From Adenanthera pavonina (lineage: Eukaryota > Streptophyta > Magnoliopsida > Fabales > Fabaceae), in assembly GCA_026686845.1 (NCBI GenBank), contig JAIVEN010000012.1, positions 5,458,501 to 5,522,500 on the forward strand: 64,000 nt of DNA, in the 5' to 3' direction. Below, one piece after another: positions 56,477 to 64,000 of the stretch. A model generated the notes under the pieces. It saw nothing but the letters and a program-made list of their open reading frames with translations, was not told where the DNA came from and made no database searches. The position numbers were made by a program, and so were the translations under genes. Every line of letters begins with the position of its first letter. Position 1 is the first letter of the stretch.

Positions 56477-58794
56477 GTTATATAAAAAACATAAAATTTA
56501 AGGAAGTATGTTCTCATAGATGCATGATGTTCCATCAGTAAAATAATAGACTAATTAATGGTAAGGCATCAAATTATCTGTACAAATTTGAAAAAATACA
56601 AGAATTTTTTTTTCAGGTTTCATAGATCAAGAAGTTATTTGCACATAACTTAGTTCAAGAAAATTTTATATAATTTAGCCATAAATTAATCATTTTGCCA
56701 ACTCAATAATAATAATCTTGATAGGTGAACCCTTATGCAATTCATCCATAGAACTCACTTTGAAGCGAACTATGCTTGGATCATTGCAATTCAAGAGATG
56801 AAACAAAATTGGACATTGAAGAACCAAACAGAAAATACACAAGAAATAATAAAGAAAACAAGAAAATAGAGAAGATAAGAAGAGAAGATGTTGGTCTTGG
56901 TGGAATAGAATCCAAGAGAACCGATATCTTAAACCCTAACTCTGGTGATACCACAAGAATTGACCAATATTTGATAAGTCATAGTTTTGCTCTATCATTC
57001 AAAGAATATAAGAGAAACTCACAAAGTCTGAAACTTTATTTGTCCAAAAAGTCTTTAAAATGTACATAAAAAAACCTTAAATAAGTAAGATAAAATCTAA
57101 CTTAATAAGTCTAGGAAACCTAATTAATTTGGGCTCAAGTAATCTTAATAGAATTAGAAGACTTTGAATTTAAATAACACTCTTAATGGGGACATAGAAA
57201 ACTAGTAAAATAAAATTCTAAAATAAAATAATTAAAATTCATAAGAAAATAGTAAAAATAATACTTAAATCTTTATAAATATGTCACCACATTAATGAAA
57301 TTATATGTTTGGCACATGATATATTTATTTACAAGGTGGGTTATTAAAAAAAATACTAACTAATTAATTGGCCTTTATTAATCAACAAAGTTCAGCTCAT
57401 AATTAATAAAAATGAAATTAACAATAATTAAATCCATTAATTCTAGAGTCACATGCTTTTTTAGGGTCAAAACATGATTTTTTCAGCAATTTTCTCCAAT
57501 GGATTTCTCTTAGACTTGGATATGAAACTTGTAAAATTGAAATACTCTTCAAACTCTCTAGCTGCAATTGAATTGCAAACTTGCTAAAATAATTGGGTTT
57601 TAACATATATAATAATCTTTTCAGGTGAGAAAGCCTCTGGCTATGCTTTTGAATTTGTCCATGTCCTCCTTTTAAACCATGACTAAGCCATCATCTATCA
57701 AATCATTTTACATTTTTTATAGTTTTCATCCTTTTTTGCCAACATTTTGGTTTTTTCCTATCTATTTTTTTCTTTTTGGTTTTGGATGTGACATAAGTTT
57801 TAAATCATCAGTAATTTTGTTTTTTAGTTCTTTTTTTTTTAAATAATAATACAGTGTCGGCAATATTTGTCCTCCATGAAAGGTATGTCAAGTTTATATG
57901 CAGTGCATTTTTTATTTTTAGAAAATAAATAATATTTTATAACAATACTCATGGTTCACATATTATAAACAATTATGCAGATGACAGTGAAATATAAAAT
58001 AATCTGCAGGAGATATGCTTCAGATATCGAAGCTTGATAGAATATATATTCTCGTTGAATGATTGAACGCGAATTTGTGAAAGATATTCATATTATATTC
58101 TATGTTATTTCAATCAAAAGCTATCCATATGCACTTCTTCACTCTTAACAAGCAACCGAAAGTCAATGGGAAAGAAATGAATTGAATTATAATTAAATGA
58201 AATTAAAGATAACGTGAAAAGATTATTGTCCAAATTAACGAGTTGTAATAGTGGCCAAAAAAAAATTAACAAGTTGTAATGTAAGACTTTTAAATGTGTT
58301 AGTAGTGAGATTTTTCAGCTCATTGTGAAATTTGATGAATAATCTGTAAGAGAATGGTTTAGAGGTTAACATCTCATGATCTTATGCAGCAAATAGTTTA
58401 AAAAAATAGTAGAAGATACTTCCTTTAGTACATATTATAAGGTATTTTAAGGGGATCCATAATATATGATACCATGTATGGTGGATTACTAGATGGCCCA
58501 AAAAAATATAATGATCTAAGGATGTAATAAAAGTTTATTAATATGTATAAAAATAGTTCTAATATCTTATAATATAGATAAAAAAAAAGTAAATGATCAG
58601 GTGATCAGTGAGGTATGACTTCACTGTTTGTAAAAAAAAGAGAGCATAACTTTCGCTTTTCCTTGTGAGGCGTGAATGACCATTGCTAAAAAAAAAGAGA
58701 GAAGTTAGCAACAATTTAAGAAAAAAAAAGTCTCCTTCTTGTCTAACGCAGATAATTATCTTTATTAACTAATGCGAATAATCATGGATAATAT
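56477..58794. other. AT-rich intergenic DNA
   Basis: No gene recognised. A 97-codon ORF at 56776-57069 (rich in Lys, Asn, Glu) has no recognisable domain or codon signal and is not called. A TTCAAGAAAATTTT then ATAATTTAGCCATAAATTAA block (56657-56695) recurs near 61032-61110, so it is part of an unidentified repeat. Confidence 0.35.
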
Positions 58795-59065
58795 ATACTT
58801 TTTTTGCTCCAAAATATAATTTTTATTTTAAAAGTTTGTTTTGATCCAAAATATAAGTCAAATTAAGTAATTTTTAGGGTAGTAAATTTTTTCCCATGTT
58901 TTACCCTTATATGCAATTAAATGTAAGATAGATAATAAACTTTAAATATAATGTATTAAATAAGGATACTATTAAAAAATAATGTAGTTTTTTAGTAACT
59001 TTAATAAATAAAACTACATTTTTTTATCCCTGTACATTTTGCCAAACAAGAGTAGTATATTAATA
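58795..59065. mobile_element. Possible Stowaway-like MITE remnant
   Basis: GCTCCAAAATATAATTTT and GATCCAAAATATAAGTCAAA near 58808-58865 resemble the left part of plant Stowaway (Tc1/mariner) MITEs, which usually read CTCCCTCCGTTCCAAAATAT. A clear inverted right end was not found. Confidence 0.3.
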
Positions 59066-59847
59066 CAAATTCCAATACATATGACAAATGCGGTTGCACC
59101 AAAATTTTTCTTTATTAATATTACTTTTAAATAAATGAAATATTTATTAATTACTCATGATGATTAATTTAAAATTTATTTTTCTGTCTTTTATACTCAT
59201 TTTATTTTATGTAGAATAACTAATGTAAATATATTAATTTAATTTAGAAGGTTAACTACAAACCAGCTTCAGTCGAACAACTAAACCTCAATCCATTACC
59301 TTTACCAGTTCAATAACTGATACAATTATAAAAACATATAAACTAAGGATAAAGATTTATGGCAAAAAAATACTAAAGATAAAAATTCGTATAACAAGGG
59401 TATTCTTTAGCTGAACACTGAAGAATAATGCTCCCTTTTGAAAGGTAAAGACCAATAAAGAGTGTTTTTCCTTTTCCTATAAGGTTTTTTTTTTTCATAC
59501 ATACACTCATGAATTGAAGACAATATACTTAAGACATCCAATTATCTATTAATTATAATTGTTAGTTTACTGAATTAATTGGAAATCCAAGCCCAAATTA
59601 AAGCCAACTGATTATATTTAGGGAATTTTTTTTGCCACAATTATATATTGAGAAGTTAAAAAAAATGGATAGATAAAGATATGGGTGGAATAGTATTCCA
59701 TTCATATCTCTCAATATACTATTATAATTGCAATCTAAAGATAAAATGGCTGTAATTTTCTTTTTGGTCATGAAATTTTCAACACAATGGGGTTCTACTC
59801 CACAACTCTTGCTCCATTCCATGTAATTCAGCGAGAGATAGAGGAAG
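59066..59847. other. AT-rich intergenic DNA
   Basis: Nothing recognisable as a gene or repeat family. Confidence 0.4.
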
Positions 59848-59925
59848 AAAATTATAACGTCCGGCCATTATTCGGGATTGACGACTATTCCCATAAACCA
59901 ACACAAGCCCTTTCGGTGTGCTTTG

Positions 59926-60046
59926 TTTTCACTCACACACTTCCTTCCCACGAGGTCACTTATCCCATAATTACTCCAGGTCAAGCACGCTTAACTGAGG
60001 AGTTCTTAAGGGATAGGCTACCGAAAAAATAAGTGCACCTTGTTGG
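59926..60046 (-). ncRNA. Second, degraded 5S rRNA-like domain
   Basis: Same A-box (CAGTTAAGCGTGC, 59984-59998 region) as at 60512-60632, but the C-box reads GGGATAAGTGACCTCGTGGG, with changes in its core. Internal promoter activity is less likely here. Confidence 0.7.
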
Positions 60047-60511
60047 TATAGGTAGTACTTATCAATTTCTTTAAGCTATCCTTAACCGTATAGTCTCATA
60101 CCTATACAGTCTCTGGATCTCTCTCGTTCCAGTATGTATTCAATTCATTCATATGCCCCTCCCTTCTACTTGGTTCATCCCCGAATCATACCGTACTAAG
60201 AGAGACTGGGCTCTGATACCACTTGTAACGTCCGGCCACTATTCAGTGCACCTTGTTGGTATAGGTAGTACTTATCAATTTCTTTAAGCTATCCTTAACC
60301 GTATAGTCTCATACCTATACAGTCTCTGGATCTCTCTCGTTCTAGTATGTATTCAATTCATTCATATGCCCCTCCCTTCTACTTGGTTCATCCCCGAATC
60401 ATACCGTACTAAGAGAGACTGGGCTCTGATACCACTTGTAACGTCCGGCCACTATTCAGGATTGACGACTATCCCCACAAACCAACACAAGCTTTTTCGA
60501 TGTGCTTTATC

Positions 60512-60632
60512 CTCACTCACACACCTCCATCCCAGGGAGGTCACCCATCCCATAATTGCTCCAGGTCAAGCACGCTTAACTGAGGAGTTTTTAAGGGATA
60601 GGCTACCGAAAAGATAGGTGCACCTTGTTGAT
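60512..60632 (-). ncRNA. 5S rRNA-like domain in the Cassandra LTR
   Basis: On the minus strand the LTR contains AACTCCTCAGTTAAGCGTGC (60569-60588), the 5S A-box region, followed at the right distance by GGGATGGGTGACCTCCCTGG (60533-60552), the C-box. These are the internal RNA polymerase III promoter parts of plant 5S genes. The middle part and the 5' end are diverged. This is a retroelement-borne 5S-like unit, not a ribosomal 5S gene. Confidence 0.8.
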
Positions 60633-60866
60633 ATAGGTAGTACTTATCAATTTCTTTAAATTATCTTTAACCGTATAGTCCCATACCTATACAGTCTCTG
60701 AATCCCTCTCATTCCGGTATATATTCTATTCATTCATATGCCCCTTCCGCTTAGAAGCCTAACAGGAGCTGCTCCTTGTCCGTGCCTCATTACTTTATCT
60801 GACCCATACTTTTCTTACACCGGCGATTACTCCCCGCTCTCGTTAGCTCCTAGATGTCACAAAAAT

Positions 60867-61251
60867 GGGATAAAATAATGTAACAGAGAAAGAGAGGGGA
60901 AGACGCCTGAGTTGCATTTCATTCATATCCAATATCACAAAGCTTATTTCATGTTCATATATAGGCAAACTTGTTCATATCTAACATTAAACAAGCTAGC
61001 TAGCTAGCTCTCTCTTGTAGAAGACTTGGGTTCTTCAAGAAAATTTTGTATAATCTAGTCACAAATTAGTCATTTGATTTTGTATAATCTAGCCATAAAT
61101 TAATAATTTAATTATGTATTATAAGAGCCCTAGTTTTTATTAGATGGAGCACTCAACAACTTGGACTTCCACATGGCCACAAATCACCATCGTATATATG
61201 GAACACGTACGGCAAAATATATGATAATTCTTAAACAATGTTTAAGATAAG
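60867..61251. other. Short AT-rich spacer
   Basis: It contains an AGCTAGCTAGCTAGCT run near 60995-61010 and a twice-repeated TATAATCTAG.CA.AAATTA segment (61047-61110). No gene. Confidence 0.4.
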
Positions 61252-61256
61252 ATAGG

Positions 61257-63062
61257 TGTAACACCCTACCTCCTGTCATCTCAAAACAACTTTTCCAATT
61301 CAAAACCACAGCGGAAATAACTCAAAAGCACCAAAATCTAGGCTGGGGCCTTACACAAACCAACAAAGCCCAACAACACTCTGGACTTACCAAGATGGCC
61401 ATACAAACTTCTCAACAACATTCAACCATACATACCACATACACAAACATCCATACATTCATACATAACCAATCTCAACCCTGTCATACATTCATTACAA
61501 ACCATTCTCTATCTTACTTGACACAAAATACCAATACAGAATACACACGCTACATAGACTATCCCCACGTACATAGCTACTCCCGCGTCTTCTCAGGACT
61601 AGTGCCAGAACCGTCACCTGAAAGGTTAGTTTATGGGAGAGGGAGTGAGACAATGTCTCAGTAACCGGGAATGACAACCACACACACATATATATACATA
61701 TATCTCACACAAATCATGAATGCAATATGAAATGAATATCATGCATGTCACCCTCACAGGGACTCCATCCTTATCCTCCCTAACACATATATCATCCATC
61801 CTTATCCTCCCTAACACATATACATAATCCAACCTTATCCTCCCTAACATATATATAATCCAACCTTATTCTCCCTAACATATATATAGTCCAACCTTAT
61901 TCTCCCTAACATATATATAATCATACATCATACCACCATCACATCATCACCACTACATCCACCATACATCACAATCTCACAATGTCATGTGGTGATGCTC
62001 ATGTATCATATCATCATCATAATGTCATGTATGCAACATATCACATCATCATCACACATATCATCATCATAATCATAACCGTCGTCTATCAGTATACATA
62101 CCACGATATATATAGATATACACATAAACAGTACACACAACCCATCAGTATCGTGGTATGAATGAAATAAGCATATATATACAAATACACGTACTATCGT
62201 ATAACATAGTCAATACAATATAAACAAACACCCGGTTACCTCAATTGTCGTTACCACACACACACGAGTTCCACAAGCTTCCTTGAACTGTCCAGTACGC
62301 GTGAATCCCTCTCGATTAGTCAACAACCTTTATAATGCCACAATTCTACCATTAGCACAATATACCAACAAATCAAACCTCATAATTCAACCACATTAAC
62401 CTAACCCAAGGTTCCAACACCCTTTTCATGCATCAATAAGCTCTTAGGGATTACTCAAACACCATACAACCTCAGACACCTCGGATTCCTAAGAGCCATT
62501 ACCGAAAACAACCTAGGGTTAAGCTCTAAACACACATAATCCCTTCAAAACTCCTATTCAAGCAACAAGAATACCAAAACACGTTCCATTAACCCCAAAA
62601 CATCCATTTCAATCGGTGGATTTCACCCCAACTCGAAAATCCAACCATACAACCGGAAATCCCAAATTCCAACCGAAGAAAATGGAGAGAAGGGAGTAGG
62701 GAACGCTTACCCACTTAAATCCAAGCTCTTGAGGTCCGAAAATCGCTCCTAGATGCCGGAAAAGTCGAACCCTAGCACTGCTCTCTCGATCTCCTCCGTC
62801 GCTCCCTTCGTTTCCTTTCTTTCTGTCGCGTCCGACTGATCCGGATTTAAACAATTTTTACGACTCTCGCCGCGGCTCAAGCACTCCTCGCCGCGGCTCC
62901 ACCAAATTATCCGGAACAATGCCACTGGAAGCTTCTCGCCGCGGCGGATCTGCTCCTTGCCGCGGCGCGGAGCCTTTTTCTGGTTCCTCTTCAACTTATC
63001 TCCTCCGGTCCTGAACACCGTGCAAACACCGTGCGAAGAAAAGTATCACGAGGGGCATTACA
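61257..63062 (-). repeat. 3' LTR of the minus-strand gypsy element
   Basis: On the minus strand it starts TGTAATGCCCCTCGTGATAC (63062) and ends GTAGGGTGTTACA (61257). The 62840-62970 part is CpG-rich with GCCGCGGC units, as in the solo LTR at 49396. It includes the 31-bp tandem array at 61765-61920. Confidence 0.85.
61765..61920. repeat. 31-bp minisatellite in the gypsy LTR
   Basis: Five units of CCTTATCCTCCCTAACA followed by a variable ATATAT.ATCCAA part, starting at about 61769, 61800, 61833, 61864 and 61895 (spacing 31-33 bp). The related solo LTR at 49396 has a single copy near 50445-50462 (minus-sense AGGGAGAATAAGG). Confidence 0.85.
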
Positions 63063-63075
63063 CTCTCCCCTCCTT
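63063..63075 (-). other. Polypurine tract of the gypsy element
   Basis: Minus strand AAGGAGGGGAGAG directly before the LTR start TGTAATG. It follows a CGAGGACGAAATTTTTATA run typical of this lineage. Confidence 0.85.
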
Positions 63076-63110
63076 ATAAAAATTTCGTCCTCGAAATTTC
63101 ACCCCTTGCC

Positions 63111-64000
63111 TCAAGCAAAAATCTCTGGATACTTCCTCCGCATAGAATCTTCAGTCTCCCACGTGACATCATTAGACATCAAACTGCTCCAAAGGACCTT
63201 TAACAATTTAATGGTCTTATTTCTCAACTGCTTCTCCTTTACATCTAAAATTTGCAACGGTGTAACCTCAACAGTTAGATCCTCTCGTACTTGAACTGCT
63301 TCATTTTCAATTATATGAGACGGATCCGAATGATACTTCTTGAGTTGAGACACGTGGAAAACATCATGCAACCCAGAAAGACTAGGCGGTAGCGCCACTC
63401 GATACGCTACTGGCCCAATTCGCTCAAGAATTTGATATGGACCCATATACCTTGGAGTAAGCTTCTTGGCTCGAATCGATCTTCCAACACCAGTAGTAGG
63501 AGTAACCTTCAAGAACACATGATCTCCAACATCAAACTCCAATGGTCTTCTCCTCCTATCCGCGTAACTCTTTTGCCGACTCTGAGCGGTAAGAAGCTTC
63601 TGACGAATACTCTCTATCTGCCGAGAGGTTTGATCCACAATATCTGGGCCCAAAAGACTCCTTTCACCAAGTTCAACCCAACACAATGGTGACCTGCACC
63701 TTCTGCCGTACAACGCTTCATATGGAGCCATTTACAAACTCGAGTGGAAACTGTTGTTGTAGGCAAATTCAACCAACGGCAAAAACTGATCCCAATTGCC
63801 TTTGTTCTCCAGAACACATGCCCGCAGCATGTCCTCCAGAGTCTGAATAGTCCTTTCAGTCTGCCCATCAGATTGAGGGTGATAAGCAGTACTGAAACTC
63901 AATTTCGTACCCATGGCCTTCTGAAGAGATTTCCAAAATCTGGATGTAAACCTTGGATCTCTGTCCGACACAATATTCATCGGGACTCCATGCAATCTTA
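63111..64000 (-). pseudogene. Gypsy integrase and chromodomain-like end of pol (partial)
   Basis: Enters from the window edge. Integrase core blocks VPMNIVSDRDPRFTSRFWK (near 63985-63930) and AYHPQSDGQTERTIQTLED (near 63885-63830) hold the second Asp and the Glu of the DDE triad. Then come WDQFLPLVEFAYNNSFHSS, a TAA stop at 63734-63732 where the family has Gly, and MAPYEALYGRRCRSPLCW. The C-terminal GDHVFLKVTPTTGVGR, LTPRYMGPYQILERIG and SGLHDVFHVSQLKKY blocks follow (63530-63340). The end, QILDVKEKQLRNKTIKLLKV and WSSLMSNDVTWETEDSM (63255-63130), is the chromodomain-like tail that targets chromoviruses to chromatin. One stop is the only lesion seen here, so the element is younger than the others. 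Confidence 0.88.

Larger units (their letters stand above)
59853..60861 (-). mobile_element. Cassandra-type TRIM with three LTR segments
   Basis: Minus orientation. The LTR starts TGTGACATCTAGGAGC (60861) and ends GGCCGGACGTTACA (60437): one full 425-bp LTR at 60437-60861. To its left lie a primer site (60421-60434, GGGCTCTGATACCA, i.e. TGGTATCAGAGCCC on the minus strand), a second LTR segment (60224-60364) lacking the 5S-like part, another identical primer site (60208-60221), and a third LTR segment (59853-about 60166) lacking the LTR start. AAAAT flanks the whole (59848-59852 and 60862-60866). No coding capacity. Cassandra elements are known for LTRs carrying 5S-like RNA sequence, and both larger LTR segments here do. 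Confidence 0.85.
61257..64000 (-). mobile_element. Ty3/gypsy chromovirus-like element, 3' part (continues past window)
   Basis: Minus strand. 3' LTR 61257-63062, then (moving to higher coordinates) the polypurine tract and the end of pol. The LTR is related to the solo LTR at 49396. The left flank is ATAGG (61252-61256); the matching flank lies outside the window. The pol C-terminus carries a chromodomain-like block, which points to the Tekay/Del-type chromoviruses. Confidence 0.85.

Noticed and set aside
56776..57069. 97-codon ORF on the plus strand
   Set aside because: No recognisable domain, low-complexity Lys/Asn/Glu content in AT-rich DNA, no splice or promoter context.
60208..60434. 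GGGCTCTGATACCA motifs as tRNA genes
   Set aside because: They are 14-base primer-binding sites next to LTR ends; no cloverleaf can be built around them.
59787..60617. Two short plus-strand ORFs (59787-60032 and 60366-60617) with similar C-termini
   Set aside because: Their similarity comes from the repeated Cassandra LTR segments on the other strand, not from a gene family.
59853..60861. 5S ribosomal RNA gene cluster
   Set aside because: Only A- and C-box parts match, in units bounded by LTR ends, a tRNA-Met primer site and a TSD, as in Cassandra elements.

Overview
This window is plant nuclear DNA, almost certainly from a eudicot. It is AT-rich and dominated by transposable elements. Plant-specific families are present: Ty1/copia elements with a third ORF after pol, Ty3/gypsy elements, PIF/Harbinger remnants, a Cassandra-type 5S-bearing TRIM, and a BAHD acyltransferase gene with one intron. 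Nested insertions, solo LTRs and many TGG-to-stop changes suggest old, heavily methylated, gene-poor chromatin. The species cannot be fixed from the sequence; a rosid, possibly a legume, is a guess.

Layout. 1-10.7 kb is a patchwork of old debris: one CACTA-like terminus, a copia RNase H remnant, an RTE-type LINE 3' end, a HARBI1-like transposase pseudogene followed by its Myb/SANT partner ORF (cut by a gypsy-type LTR at 6799), a captured RNA-exonuclease-4-like exon, a GRF-zinc-finger-like fragment, and a second Myb/SANT pseudogene on the minus strand. 10715-28411 is one composite SIRE/Maximus-like copia structure, bounded by a 5-bp target duplication (AAAGA) and inserted in the second Myb/SANT pseudogene. 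Its order is LTR, gag, pol, spacer, ORF3, partial LTR, spacer, second ORF3, LTR, LTR, LTR tail.

28584-41440 is a nest: an old gypsy-type LTR holds a hAT-like MITE and a solo LTR (31674-40917, TSD GATGC). That solo LTR in turn holds a 5.4-kb gypsy element on the minus strand and a copia-type solo LTR (TSD ATGAT). 41.4-53 kb holds more solo LTRs (42955-44544; 48107-52915 with 49396-51755 nested inside) and a 1.5-kb non-autonomous LTR element (45406-46929). Most of these have clean 5-bp TSDs.

53368-55317 (minus) is the only apparently intact host gene: a two-exon, 461-residue BAHD acyltransferase of the benzyl alcohol O-benzoyltransferase-like group. 55.4-59.8 kb is AT-rich intergenic DNA with a 445-bp MITE. 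59853-60861 is a rearranged Cassandra TRIM with three LTR segments and TSD AAAAT. 61257-64000 is the 3' end of a minus-strand chromovirus-like gypsy element that runs off the window.

The element genes do not work together as a pathway. All element ORFs seen carry stops or frameshifts, so any mobility would need help in trans. The features most worth following are the duplicated, uncharacterised ORF3 of the copia element; the palindrome arrays in two copia LTR families and in the pol-ORF3 spacer; the rearranged Cassandra; the ACGT-box cluster in the gypsy leader; and the BAHD gene with a possible peroxisomal C-terminus.
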